Source of the DNA: Lepeophtheirus salmonis
Taxonomy: Eukaryota > Arthropoda > Copepoda > Siphonostomatoida > Caligidae
Length of the DNA stretch: 64,000 bases
Assembly: GCF_016086655.4 (NCBI RefSeq)
Contig: NC_052134.2
Coordinates: 9,052,001 to 9,116,000, forward strand
Direction: 5' to 3'
The notes below the pieces were generated by a model. That model worked only from the letters and a program-made list of their open reading frames with translations. It did not search any database and was not told where the DNA came from. Shown here piece after piece: positions 26,021-38,858 of this stretch (its first letter is position 1; each line of letters begins with the position of its first letter). Position numbers and translations under genes: made by a program.

Positions 26021-28430
26021 CAGTTAAAGATCAATTTTTATTTGGCAAATTTATATGCAAACGAATCTCGAGACAAATTTATATGCAAACTTTATGATAT
26101 TTAATATTCACTTATTCCATTGGAATTTCATTTTTTTCCAAGTGAAATAAATGAAATCCCAATATTCACCGATTTCTTTTTTAGCCCATATTATTTGAAC
26201 TTGAATAAATTAAGAAAACTTGGTTATTGGTGTAGCTATTTTTTGTAACGGCAATCACTTATTGATAACTAACTCAACCCCCTATCTAGTCATCTTGAGC
26301 TGCAAAAAAAACCGGTTTTTGGGTGTTGGGTATAGCATAAGCCCCCTTATATGACCTTCATAAAAATCAACCCCCCCGTCTTAGCCTGTCCAAGCTCAAG
26401 ATAGGGACCCATACAAACCTTCAGCCTCCTAGGTTCAATGGTGTGGGAACATATTAAGGACAGAAGAAGAAGGTCTGTATGTTCTTCTTTTTTCAATTAG
26501 AAATATAATTCCTTTTTTGGATTTTTTATTTTTTTGGTTCATTTCGAGATCTACAATCCATACCGTAAATAAAGTTTGAGACATCGGGGATTGATATGGT
26601 TTTATGAAAACAAACAATTTATTAGCGTAAAAGCGAACTCGCCTCCCAGAGGCCGGGAATCTGGTCTGATCATAATGTATTCTAGCCATTACGCCGTAAC
26701 TTTGAATTCCAAACAACTTTCATTTTCTATCTAAAGTGTGTATCTATCTTGAATTTTTACATGTGGACGTTATAATTTAAGGTGCAAGAAATTTCATTAT
26801 TGATCTATATTTCTTTACTTTTTACAAAGAACAACATTTTGAGACTTTTATCCTTAAACCTCTGTTAGAAAACTGGAATATAATCCAATATAAATAAAAA
26901 ATATTCTCATTAAATCTATATTTGAAGACAATATTTTTTATTTTTCCCATGAATTATTAAATTTGATTAAATGTCATTCCATATTTATCTTGCTAATGTC
27001 ATTTTTTGGATACATTCTTATACTTAGGAATTTTTATTCGAAGTTATTTGAAATTAATTAATTGTTTTGTTTGAAAGTAGTTCATTTTTTTTTCGAAATC
27101 TTGGATTTTTATTTCTTTCAAAGGGAAACTGAAGCAAACATCAGTAATTACATAATTTGTTGTATTGTTGCCTAATATTGTACTCAGGGCGGATGAAAAA
27201 AATGATGTTTGGTTGTGAGAACAGGATTCATCGTTTTGAAAAGACAACGGTTTGGCAAATTCCTAGCATAAATTATATTGGTTCATCATATTTTTCAAGA
27301 AATTGGACTAGATTATGATTCTGAAACTGTTCATTCAAATCGCTCATTAACAGGATGGCTTTTGAGCGTAACTAAAGTATTTTTTGGAAACTTTAAGCCT
27401 GCTACATAGTTTATTAATCCTATTTGAATGCATTGCCTCGGTCCTGAGAAAAACTATTCAAGAAACAACATTGAATTCTTTTATCAACTATTTGAGGAGG
27501 ACAACCCTGGATCTCCCTCAAGATATTGCTAATAATCGTAAAAACATATGCTGTCCTCTACCTAATATTGGTTTAATTAGTTCTTATTCTACGGCAGAAT
27601 TGAAGTGAAATTGAATTTTTTTCCGTATGGGCATCGCATGTGGTGTCTTTGCTGTATGGGGGATGGGTGTAGATATCATTTTCTAAACGATTGTATATCT
27701 TTTAACCTCTTTATTAATCTGTTGTAGATCTTATTAATGTTGATTTGAAGTTTTATACATTCTAAAGAAACAATTTTATTTATTTTTGCTTTGGGAAGCA
27801 AAAAATTATAATCAATGCAGTCTGAACAAAACACCGAAATACCTTGTTTGAAAAAATAGTTTCCTCTTGTTTTGACATTTTAAATATTTTATTTATAGTT
27901 AAAATTCATATGAGAGTTTTAAAGAAGATAACTTAATGATCTCTTTTACGAGTATTGGTATTTTTTGCCTACGTTTCTTGTTTTTTCTAAAGTTTTTATT
28001 ATTATCTTAATTTTATTTTATATTGTAACCTCCATTTGAAGGGCAACCCTCTGTTACTCCACCACAATTTACAAACCTATGTTTTTACTTTTTATATAAC
28101 TGCCCTACAAGCTTTGCCTTCATTTTGACCATACATTTTATCGATTGCTTCTATTATTTAATGAAATACAGATATGCTTATTGGCCAAGAAAAATAATCC
28201 TTCTTAATAAACTCTCATTAAACGTGCTTTAAAAAGGTTGCTCACTAACGGAGGTTTAAAAAAATGAAAAATTCTAATGGACATACATATACTTGTGTTC
28301 ATTAAGATCCTTTTTCGGTTATCTTTCTGATGTGAACTCAAACAAAGATCAAACTCAATAAACAAAAAAATAAAGTTTTATTTGTATCCCCTCATCATTA
28401 ATCATATCAATGCATTTATTTTCTTTATAT
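26021..28430. other. AT-rich stretch with a less AT-rich patch at 26240-26720
   Basis: The sequence 26050-26095 holds a short tandem of AAATTTATATGCAAAC. The patch 26240-26720 includes runs of C and a 93-codon - frame (26435-26716) without a recognisable motif. The + frame 27384-27608 (74 codons, LRKTIQETTLNSFINYL) is also unrecognised. I cannot call a gene here. Confidence 0.45.
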
Positions 28431-28433
28431 GTA

Positions 28434-29000
28434 CAGTGTAGAGGGGGTGGAAACAAATTTTACGGCTCAAAAAAAGGTTATTGGTTCAAGCACTCAAAAT
28501 TTTATTAAGATATATTTGTAAAAATCTTTTTTCGATATGACTTCAATTAGAAGCAAAAACAGGATCCATATGGTACCTGAAGCAGACTTTCATAAGTTTT
28601 GTCTTCAGGGTAGTTACCACAGACCTTCAGGATGGATGAATTCAGGTCATCCACATTTCGGTGTGGGGTTGCATTTGTGATATCCTCGATCCACATGTCC
28701 TTGGGGCAGAAATCAAAAGAGTTTTCCACTCTTCTCTGGACGTCCATTTGTTAACGTTCTTGTTCTAATTGTCCTCACATTGACTTTAACGATGCTAGTG
28801 ATGTATTTTTGGCCTTTATATGTGTCAAGCAAGTTGTATGCTTGATGCCTTTTTGCCTCCTGTTCACTTATTTGATGGCTGATTCAAAACAGAGCTTGTT
28901 TATGAGGCAATCACATGATGTGATAATCACGCAAAATTATTCTCAAAATCTGATCTTAGATGTGATTTCATCAACGAAAAAAAAGTTCTCCTTCACCTTG
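28434..29000 (-). mobile_element. Internally deleted mariner element
   Basis: The left end, after TA at 28432-28433, reads CAGTGTAGAGGGGGTGGAAA. A candidate right end, just before TA at 29001-29002, reads CAAGGTGAAGGAGAAC from the outside, a weak match. On the - strand the N-terminal transposase region (ISEQEAKRHQAYNLLDT, then YITSIVKVNVRTIRTRT, about 28886-28745) runs almost directly into the C-terminal region (FCPKDMW, ATPHRNVDDLNSSIL, KTYESLLQVPY). All of the region with the first two catalytic residues is gone. The length of 567 bp, against about 1,280 for a full element, fits a deletion derivative that needs transposase supplied in trans. The left end is confident and the right end tentative. 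Confidence 0.75.
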
Positions 29001-29004
29001 TATA

Positions 29005-29610
29005 TATTTATCTTTGAATAAATTTCCAAAAGTAAGAAACTATAAATTATACGTCTCTTTGTACGCAGTAATGCAAAGTAAACAAAATATATAGATGTTA
29101 GGGGAACAAAAAATATAAGTCTATCTATGCCTCAAAATATATATAGGGAATCAATTTTTTAATTGATATATGATGAAACTACAAAGATTGCTTAATCTTT
29201 GGTTATCTTATTACTACGGTTGTAAATTCAAAGCACTTTCAGTGCGACAACATAACATATCTTTCCAATAGGCAAAAAAAGTTCATATATATGAACGGTT
29301 TTATTTTTATTTCTCAATGATAGTACACAATAAATTTTTTTGTGATATCCCTGTTAATTGATTAATAGATTAACACACACTATAAACTAAGTAAAGTCAG
29401 TTAAAATGAATAAAACACCAAACTAGGAATCATTATAATATTTGCACATATAATTCATATACTCGAGGATTCTTCGATTTACAAAAATTGGTCCCAGGAA
29501 TTTATTAGTAAAATGATTTCTTCATCAATATTTGTATAAATAAACAACTTCGAAAAACAAACTCTCCATGAATCTCAATACTTTCTCTATCTAAGGAGTT
29601 CTTTAAAATT
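29005..29610. other. AT-rich stretch with a 16-bp palindrome
   Basis: There is no gene. A perfect 16-bp palindrome, GTTCATATATATGAAC, lies at 29281-29296. Confidence 0.5.
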
Positions 29611-29613
29611 AAA

Positions 29614-30321
29614 TTAATTAATTACGACCTGGGACACTTTTCTTGAGATATAGCAGCCCTGAGATACCTTTTTCGCCACTATCATCTGGAACCTTGCTAT
29701 TTCTATGGTGGCTATCCTCAAAGACACATTTTGCCTTTTCGGCAAGAAGCCGTTCAGTAGTTCATGCTGCGTTGTTGCTCTCCCAATATTTTTGAGAATG
29801 GCCAATGGAAGGACTTCCACCACTTTCTCTTGTCTTTTGTACTCCTTGAAATTGTGATCTAATGTCTGCGTCTCATAGCAGTGAAAGGCTCTCCTTATCT
29901 TGAAATATCCTTAGTGTGAAGTAGATGCCCAATGCTTTTCTGTAGTTCGTATACCTTTGTTTTGCTTTTATTATAGGTTTCCATATTGTTTTAAATATTA
30001 TTTCCCCTTTTCTTTTTTCATTGCAGCCCGCATACAAATGTGGAGTTCATCATCCAGACAAGATTCATGCAAACGGAGTCTCCTTTTGATAGAACGATTG
30101 TGAACATTCATAAACACTTTCATGGTTTAAGGTGTTATTGTCAAGTTGAAGGAGAGCTGAAGGGTCTGCTTTAGCATTGCTATTGCAAGGTGAGTGGTTT
30201 CTTTGCAGTTTAAAACAGCATTTATAAAATTAATGCCCCAATTCCTTCGTATTTCCCTAAATAAGTGGATTTTAATTCCGTATCCCCTGTAAGTGGTCCA
30301 CTCACTCCTATTATCGTCCAA
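29614..30321 (-). other. Coding-like island of unknown family
   Basis: On the - strand, from 30321 to 29614, most of the sequence is open in one or another frame. Pieces include SEWTTYRGYGIKIHLFREIR, CKETTHLAIAMLKQ, then in another frame HNRSIKRRLRLHESCLDDEL and ICMRAAMKKEKGK, then FKEYKRQEKVVEVLPLAILK and KRQNVSLRIATIEIARFQMI. Base composition is less AT-rich than the neighbours. At least two stops and frameshifts interrupt it. This looks like a decayed protein-coding sequence, either an element or a host pseudogene, but I cannot assign it to a family. Confidence 0.4.
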
Positions 30322-30329
30322 TATATCTT

Positions 30330-32600
30330 CTTAATCTTTGTTTCTGGTACCAGGTTTTTATATGGCGTTTGATTAGTATTGTACACGAAGTTTCCTTTAA
30401 TGACTACACAGAAAGACTTCTCCCAGGAAAAATGAATCTGTAATCATTACTATCAATCCTATTTTATACAACTCGACTAATTACTTTCAATAAAATAAAT
30501 ATATAAATCAATACCTGTTTATTATGACGTAACTGTGACGTAAATTAGTTAAATATTTTTCCTTCATATTTTTTTAACTAGTGGATACTTTTGTACTTTT
30601 TTTATAGAGTTACTTTGCAAATATGCGTTTACAACTTTTATTCTGGATGAAAAAGTTTTTCTTTCCGTTTAAATGCAGATATATTATATCTGTAAAAAAA
30701 TAAAAAAAATAAAGTGATAATCTCATATAATTTAAAACAATACCGTAAAATTAAAAATAATAATGTTGGTAATGCATGTTGGTATTTTTAAACTCGTCAT
30801 ACTTTTTAATAAAAGAGCATATAATGTTTAGGGAAGAAAAAATATTCAAACGCCGACTATGGAACTGTAGTTCGCTCAACATTCATACCAATATGATGCA
30901 ACATTAATTATTAAGCCCATATACTTTTTTTTTTTTTTGGTTAACAGTAATTATATCAAATGTAAAACGTTTCATAGTCATAAAAAAAGATCGAAAAATT
31001 TAATTTCTTTTTTCTCTATTGTTTTAAGTAATCACGTTGAACAAATTCAATCGGTAACGCTCATTAACGTTAGAAACATAAGATTTTGTACTATAAACTT
31101 ATTTAGACGGTCTTGTGATTGTTTGACTGCGCGTCTAAGATGGGCACCAGCAAAGAGAAAATACTCCCTATTTAACATTTTTTTTCTCCGATAAAGGCAA
31201 AAACGCAACCCAGGCAAATAAAACGGATCATAATATCGATGGTTTTGATACTAAACAACCAATCATACGTAATTATGGTTTCACCAATTCTTTTTCTGTA
31301 ATGCTCATTTTAACATTCTTGAAGGGCAATTGTCAAAAATTTAAATAAAATAATGGAAACCATTGAGTTTGACCTTCATCTAAGAACTTTATTGATTTCC
31401 AAACAGATAAAAATTAATTGAACAGAATCAAAAATTGTCAAATTAAAATTATGAGCTTTTTATATTTTTTTACTATACTTAACGTAAAGAAAACTAACCT
31501 TTAATAACTCATTATTTTCTTCAAGTGTTTCCTGATTCAATATCATACTATTTTCTACTCACACTTAAGAGCAGGGGTAATACAGATGTAAAAAAAGTGT
31601 AGCTTGACAAATGTTGGTTAAATATGATATGAAGAGGTTTTTTTGGAATGTTACATATGTGCAAACAAGTATTTAATGGCTTACTTTCAAATGCATAGAT
31701 CAAATATACCAGATTTAAATAGATCAATATATAAATTTTTCATGCAATGTAGTTAAACGAAGGTTGTTATGTTTTTGTCGTCACCTTTAGGTTTGTCTGT
31801 TGATTAACAAAATTTCAGAACAAGTTAAATTTAATTCTGATCTAACTTAAGTACAAACTATATATAGTATCAGCAAAAGACCATAAAATTTTGAGAGGTC
31901 AAGGTCAAATGTAAAGTAGCACATAATGTTAAAAACACATACTCAACGATAACTTTCAAACATATTCGTGTCCCTTACGTACATAGCAAAAAAATCCCTA
32001 TGACCCTTTCAGTTTCAATTATGAATCAATTATTCTTATCAATAATAAGTTCATTAAATCACTTCTCTATAAATATAATATATAATCTAATTATAAAAAA
32101 ATAATATTCATTTGGAATCATAATATTTTTCCTCTTTATTCTATAATTCATTTTGAAAGTAGCTCCTACTAACTTAAATAAACTTTAACTCAGCCTCCTC
32201 CGAAATAAAATTTCAAGACATCTATAATTTAATTTCACTTGTAACACAAAGAAAGACCCCAAAGAAGAAGGATATATTTTTTTTGCTTTCTGTGAATTTA
32301 TGGCGGGTGGTGGAAATAAAAAATAAAAGGAAAAAACAACTTTTTTGAAAATTAAGAAAAACTTTTTTCTTATCTCAGAGACAAATAAAGAATAAATAAT
32401 TTGGTAAAAAATACAAAATTATTATTATTATTTTTGTTAGATTTCTTATTATTTTAAACATGGAAAAAAAGTTGAGGATATATTTTAAGTAAATAAGAAA
32501 TTCTGAGAGGATCTTTTTTTTGTTGGTTTACAATTCTTTGATCTTTAAGATTGTCTCCTATATTTTTCTCTATGGTTCTCCATTGTATATATACATTTAT
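30330..32600. other. AT-rich stretch, no gene recognised
   Basis: One + frame of 85 codons (30937-31194) stands out by length and ends in a less AT-rich patch with RRSCDCLTARLRWAPAKRK. It has no known motif. Near 31104-31137 TAGACG and CGTCTA form a short inverted pair. Nothing else was seen. Confidence 0.5.
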
Positions 32601-32604
32601 TCTC

Positions 32605-32885
32605 AACTCTTTAAACATCGTTACCTGTATTGTATCACTTGATGTTTTTTCTGAAAAGAAAACAGAAAAAGGCATAAATCAATTACTAGTTAGACATTTC
32701 TTCCCAACTATATAATTAATGTTCAATAATTGTAGGAAATTATTTAACAGCTCTATAATAACTAATCCTTATTCAACCAATCAACGTTCAGAGAACTTAT
32801 TAGTAAAAAAGAAGCGGACATATCCATAGTCGACAAAAAATAAACCGTATATTTTGATTTTGCTAAAGTAACGCCGTATTTAACG
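32605..32885. repeat. Dispersed repeat, copy A
   Basis: This is homologous in the same orientation to 41745-42010. Shared blocks are GAAAAGAAA-CAGA, TTCTTCCCAA, TCAATAATT, ATCAACGTTCAGA, TTAGTA/TTAGGA, GAAGC, TTGACAA/TCGACAA and (A/T)AATGCCGT or TAACGCCGT. Divergence is high, with many small gaps. It has no coding capacity and lies about 100 bp from the 3' side of the 33 kb mariner relic. Confidence 0.7.
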
Positions 32886-32984
32886 ACAACGGCTCGCATA
32901 CAGTAATTATTTAAACATTTTAATACACAAAGTATAAAAGTCGATAGAGTAAATTAGGAAAACAAGTTTTTATTACTATTAATA

Positions 32985-33830
32985 TACTCGGTGTGCATTG
33001 AGTCACAGGCCTTGATGACAGAAGTTTCTTTGGGGTGGGTGTTATTGTGATGTTTCCTGCAGGCCTTGGACTCCACGTGCATTCAAATGGAATAGGCATG
33101 GGAGTTGAGGTATTGGATAGGCTGGCGGCTGGAAGTCCTTTGCCAAAAAGTATATGTTGGTCTAAAGCCACTCTTGGGGTTTCTTTGCCATGAAGGAAGG
33201 TGTTCCATCTTTTTGGAACACCCAAGGAGAATAGCCAACGATAGATTTGGTCCATGTGAGGACTTTGGTGTCCAGAATTTTGACTTACCCATCAGTCTGC
33301 ATTCTAAAGAGAACCAACAGGATTCATGGGCCTCTTGTTGGATGTAACCAGGACTATCTTCATCACTGAGGCAGGACGTTTGGTGGTAAAGCCATATCGG
33401 TGCTCCCTTGCTACATCCCAAATATCACTTCTCAATCATTCTGCCTGTTGAAGACAGGATCAAAAGTAAAAGTCCTCTCATGAGAAATGATCACAATGAG
33501 TATACAGGTTCCCTGTTTCCTCCTACCTTTTTTGGAGCCCTGAAAAACAAAGATGGGAACTTGTTTATCTTACTGTCAATGTTTGCAATTGATAAATTCA
33601 GATTTTTCTTGAAAGTCAACTTCAGGCGGTCGGAGGACACAAAGGGTTTCCTGGCTGCTCCTGAAGAGTGTCTGAGGTCTTCTCCAACCTTCAACCGCAT
33701 GTAGACATTTGTAAATCGTCTTCTTCAAAGCTACTCGGCTACAAGATGCCCCTCTGGACAATCCCATGTAGAGGGGCGCTGCAATCTTAATCCCCTTCTC
33801 GTACTGTGTACTTATGGAGGCGACTAGTAA
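32985..33830 (-). pseudogene. Mariner transposase pseudogene
   Basis: A nearly full-length but shattered transposase lies on the - strand. From the 5' end it reads STQYEKGIKIAAPLYMGLSR and KKTIYKCLHAVEGW (DNA-binding domain), FVSSDRLKLTFKKNLNLSIA, then FDPVFNRQND near the first catalytic region. Next come LDTKVLTWTKSIVGYSPW and VFQKDGTPSFMAKKPQEWL with the second catalytic Asp. The third-Asp block is reduced to PPAYPIPQLP in one frame, and the C-terminus is hard to place. The frame changes at least four times. Pairs of overlapping + and - open frames here are shadows of this relic. Its N-terminus and FQKDGTPS block differ from the 14 kb and 42 kb elements, so it is a separate lineage. No terminal repeats were identified. 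Confidence 0.8.
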
Positions 33831-33834
33831 AATA

Positions 33835-36800
33835 TTTTTTTTAACAATCGACAGCTAGTCATATTTTCTACAACATTGGTCTTTAGAACATTGTAAAAAA
33901 ATGACTCCATATCCCCCAAATTTCCATAATATAGATTAGTAAATAGTAGGTTGTCCCGAGATATTACATTGTTATTTATGTAATTTTTTAAAGAGAAGAT
34001 GTCTATTGTGGTCAACTTTAGTTAACGTAAAGGATTCTGCAACATAACTTCAACTCCCAAAAAGACAATAAAGCAAGGTTTATAAAATCTTTTTTTTTTT
34101 AAATTTTATAATTATAATACACATATACAGCTTTGTTTTCTGAACTTCTGTATTTTAAGTACAGTGTAATTTTTTTCATTTTTTTATTTTTCTACACATA
34201 AATTTCTATTGAGAAGTTTTAAGGGGCGATTTTTGTATTGATACAAAAAGAAAAATAATTAAGCAACTTATGTTATTGTTACGGATGATTTTTACGGAAA
34301 ATTTGGAGTTTTCAAGACCTAATCGATTTCTAAGTACATCAGTCATACAAAACAAAACACTTAAGAGTTCTTACATATAAATATTGCAACAATACTTAAG
34401 ACTGTTGAGAAGGAAGAAGTTATGTTTTCGAAAGGAATTCCAAAAAAGATCTTTTTTCAAATGGTGTATGTATAAATACAAAAATTCAATGCATTGTCTC
34501 AAGTAATTATGAACTGTGCTGGTGAAGGACTCCTTGAAAATATTATATATATACGAATGTGTCATCACTCCCTATCAGAGTTTTCTTCTATTGGTTTCGG
34601 CCACCTCATCAAACTCCCCCTTTCCCTCTAATTATCTTACTCTTTCTTTAACGAATATTTCTATCATTGATTCGATTCCTAATGAATCTCAAACAAATAT
34701 ATATTTACGTAATACATACATACTTAGTTTTAAAAGTTTTTATTCAGGCTGAGGACATAAAAAGGACGAGCCCGTATGACGTTTCCTCTTACTTCTTTTT
34801 TACCAATTCTGTCATGTTTACTTTGTGTATATCCGCTTACATACTCAAGGATATTCATCTTCGATACTCTTGAGCATTTTTTTCGTCTATTTAACAACAA
34901 CCCTCTTAATTTATGATAATGGCATATAAATTGAAACCCCTTTTTATTGTAGTGATTCCACTTATAAGAAATATCCATCACAGCTTCTTCAAACAAAATA
35001 AGTCAATTACATGAGAACTAAAGTTAAGAAATTTAATTTTTTAAACCGAAATTCTTTAAAGGAACAAATTAGTTCGGTCATTTATAAAGACTGAAATTAA
35101 TGGAATTTCAAAACTCGATGCAGAAATAAACTTAAAAATCCTTTGACTCTGTAATTTCCTATATTCTTAATTCCAAATCGTCTAAAAAAAATGTACACAA
35201 ATACAATCATTCATATCGTTCATGATTGTCTATGTTTGGTGGTCTTTTATATTAAGAAGATCATATTGTCATAAAACTTAACAAAATCAGAAGTTAAATT
35301 ATAATAATATTGGACTGAATCCATAAATTATTTGGCAAGAAACGGGTTCCCTCATATACTTCTATTATTCAATCCTTACCTATTTTCTATCAATCCTTTA
35401 TTTTATATCTATTATGATGTCAATTTATGACTAAGCTTAAAAGTTTTAAAAAACAAATAATATTTGATTTAATTTCCTGATTTTTATGTACTTTTTTATA
35501 CTTTTAAATCATTATTTATTTACAATTTTGTTAAATAAAAATATTTGATACTATTATGAACATATTGTTTGGGCTTAAAATTTTAGTTGAATACCCCTGA
35601 CAGAGCACATATCAAGTTGTAACAACTATGATGAGTAATTAATTTTATAGTTCAAGTAGTCCAGTAAGAAGAAATTTCCTAAACAAAAGCTCGTGACTTA
35701 AAATTTGTGAGATATGTACTAATTACAGTAAGGATTGTATAAGAACATAGCGTCATAACTGTTAATTTTATTTTGATTGGCGATTTTATCTATTTTAGAA
35801 TATTGTTAATTAAGTTAAATTATATCATATTTATCTTACTTTAAATCGGAGGATAGTTTCGTATATATTGTAACATACATTGGAGTATGACGAACATAGA
35901 CTTTCCGGAATGGTGAAGGAACCAAATATGTTTAACTAAATTTATTGTAATGTACATACTAATTTCATATCATATATATCTTTGTATGATGTTAAACATA
36001 GTTTTATCTGTATATGTAAAACAATACACCTGAAATAATTACAAGATATAACCAGACTAAAGGAAGATTCGATGCAGTTGATCTAATGGCAAGTTCGTAC
36101 AACGTTTCAAAAAATAGTCATCATAGTAATATTTTAGATGGCATTTCATTATTATTCAATGAAACGTTATAGGAACCATCTTCCTCAGCAATATATAAAT
36201 AAAAAGATGTTCTATTTTTCCAAAAGTAAAATACAAAAAATAATTGTCACGTATGTTAAAAATATATTTGTAAGATACATAGATTAGTTTTTTTAAGTCC
36301 TTAGACTGAAGCAAAGATTCATTCGAAAGAATGATTTATTATAATTAATAATATTTTTGTTTAAAATAAAAATAAAAAAATAATTAAATATATGAGCTTA
36401 TTTGAATAAATTAGATCACATTGATTAAACTGAAGGATATATGATTAAAAATATTTCATTTGTAATTATATAGACATAGACCGTTTCAGTGATTATGGAT
36501 GTAAAATCTCTTCATCAAGAGTGTATTACACTTAATTTAATGATTGAGTCTCCTCTAAACAAACAAATAAAATAAAACTAAAGTAAATCATATAAACATT
36601 TTCAATTTATTTTCATTTCAGTTCTCTTATCACAAAAACTAAATACAATTGATACTTAGTACAGTTATTGCAAATAAATAAGGGTAATTCCATGTGATAT
36701 CGACAAAAAAAAATCAACCAAATCTCTCATACTTCAATATTTTTTGCTCCACAAGCTCAAATTTATATGTAAATTACGTCTGCCAAATTTCAGTACATAA

Positions 36801-38230
36801 TTATTTGTCAGTTCTGAGAAATAGATACTCGTTTAAGATCAAAATTTTCAACGTTGCATGAATGTTGTATAACCAGAAGCTACTTTTTCTTGTTTTTTTT
36901 TTATCCAACAGGGCTAAGTTCTTGAAATTTGGTTTGTGATTATTTTGAAGTGTGATGTTTCCAAAAATGAAGCCAAAAATTGCGTTGGCTTTTTTTATCA
37001 TAATTCCCAGCGTGGGATCTCAAAGTTAGGTTACTTCTCTCTGTTCGTACGTAAACTTAAACTAATTTTATAGGAACTTTAAATACTTTAAGCAAATTTC
37101 TGCTAGCAATAGACTTAGAGAAGAATCTTAGTACTGCATTCTTGATTTTAATCATCCACCTACAGTTGTCGCTGTAAAGATATTGCATTTTGCTGCTTCG
37201 ACTTACATCAATATGGTATGAATGTCGTGCTTACAAATGAAGATTACGAAAGCAAAGTCATAAGTATTATGTTTTCCATCCATATATTCCATCTCCTTCT
37301 TATCTGGCCTCATGGACATGATGTTTGTTGAATTCCCAATACCCATGTTATATGTGGGATCATGACCGATGCTAGCTTTCATAATTTAAGGCTTAGCTCG
37401 AAAAATTATGAACACATCATTATAATTACTTATATAAATAGGTTTATTTATAAATATATATATATAAGATTGAAGAGGGATTTTAGAAACACTTGGGGGG
37501 CTTTAAGCTCCTTATCAAAACAACAATGTATTGTTTTACAATAAGAATAATATATAATATTTTGTTAAAACTTCAAACTCAAGTTGTGAAGTTAACTTTA
37601 AAGTAGGAATTCGATGACTGGCATTGATAAAAGTATTTTTATGATTTTAATTGATATTTATGAGTGACAAAGGGTTGGAGGAGTTTAACTTATTATTGTA
37701 AATTTTAATGCTGCAATACTTATTATTTTTTAACTGTTTATCATACAATTAAATATGTTTTATTTTTGGGGCTTGGAAATTGCCACGTTAAGTTGTTGTA
37801 AAAAAGATGTTAATTAAGAGAGGATTTATAATATCGTACTTTCTTTTTAAACACCATCATAATAACCTAAAGTTACTACTGACAATAAGCATTTTAGCTT
37901 TAAAGCTCTTTTCTATTCAGTTTTGTTAATAATATTGCAAAAATTTCATTTCAGTAAATGCTTTTACTTAATTCTAATTTTGAATAATGAGTCAACAGTT
38001 AGTAGAAATATGGAAGGTTAAAAACATTTTATGGCGTCTTCATATCTAACAATGTTAATCAAATTTGCTCAGTCAATATCAAAATCTCAGAAACATTACT
38101 TATCCACATTAGCTAACATTGAATCAAATATTCATAAATGTTGCTCTCTATTTTCAACATCATAGTGACATGATTATATAGCAGTCTTAAGTAACATTCT
38201 ATTAAAGGACAACTCAAAACTATTCATGAT
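33835..38230. other. AT-rich stretch, almost nothing recognised
   Basis: Several frames of 60 to 88 codons (33824-34015, 34371-34568, 34516-34873, 34730-34996, 36801-37001, 37362-37544) overlap each other on both strands and have low-complexity composition. None carries a motif. The only item worth separate mention is a possible exon at 37168-37271. Confidence 0.5.
37168..37271 (+). other. Possible exon or pseudo-exon with PIN-like peptide
   Basis: After a pyrimidine-containing tract ending CCTACAG, the + strand reads CRCKDIAFCCFDLHQYG followed by MNVVLTNEDYESKVIS, then a possible donor at GTATTA. The VVLTN-D core, preceded by a D-I-x-x-CC segment, resembles the PIN nuclease fold of SWT1-like proteins (D-x-IL-x-CC, then VVLLTND-N-L). 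The piece is only about 35 residues, no flanking exon was found, and both splice signals are weak. It could equally be chance. It is kept because the motif order is right. Confidence 0.2.
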
Positions 38231-38239
38231 ATGTTTCAA

Positions 38240-38643
38240 TGCTATATTTTAATATAATTGATTATAACACATAATCATAGCAAGATACATAAGATTGATA
38301 CACTAGAGAACAAATTGATATCTCTTGACGATGACAGCCGTGTCCTTTAAGGCAGCACTGAGTGAATTTAATTTTTTTTAACGGTACAACAAACATTCTT
38401 CTCTAAAACACTTTTAATTTCAAAATCGAGGAAATTAAGGTCAGGGATCGAGAAGGTCACATACAGCGGACAAGAATAGAGACTTACTGTATTTGCAGAA
38501 GTTTTGGTTTTTACATGCCATTAAAGCCAAGCTTTTTTTATTTATTTAAGATGTCGTTAGATTACATATTGAAACTCTGTAATTAAAAGTAAAAGGTTTA
38601 AAATTTTATTCCAAAACTACAGTCAGTTTTGATACCCACTGTG
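38240..38643 (-). mobile_element. Mariner relic with right TIR
   Basis: The right end, just inside TA at 38644-38645, reads from the outside CACAGTGGGTATCAAAACTG, a typical mariner terminus. On the - strand the C-terminal transposase region is visible: SIPDLNFLDFEIKSVLEKNV carries the SPDLNPLD block with the third catalytic Asp (LDF), followed in another frame by KFTQCCLKGHGC or LNSLSAALKDTAVIV. The space between TIR and this block, about 200 bp, is far too short for a whole transposase, so most of the gene is deleted. The left terminus was not found. Confidence 0.65.
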
Positions 38644-38858
38644 TAGTAAAATAAATTAAAATGTCTATTATTTTTACAAAGTTTTCTAACTGTTTGCGGT
38701 ATTCATTGACATATAAAACAAAAATTATTAAATAGACTTAACCAGAATTGGAGTTCCTTACTTTCAATATATTAATCGATATTGTAATGTTGTACCATAT
38801 ATATTGCAGAACAATTTTCTTAAAATATTAAAAATAGTTTTTTTTTTTTTAAATAATA

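Noticed and set aside
31104..31150. Short folded segment TAGACG...CGTCTA that might suggest a tRNA or small RNA
   Set aside because: No cloverleaf, no T-loop consensus GGTTCGA and no promoter boxes. The stem is six bases long.
33105..33704. Two plus-strand open frames (80 and 98 codons)
   Set aside because: They are the complement of the minus-strand mariner transposase relic, whose motifs (VFQKDGTPS and others) identify the true coding strand.
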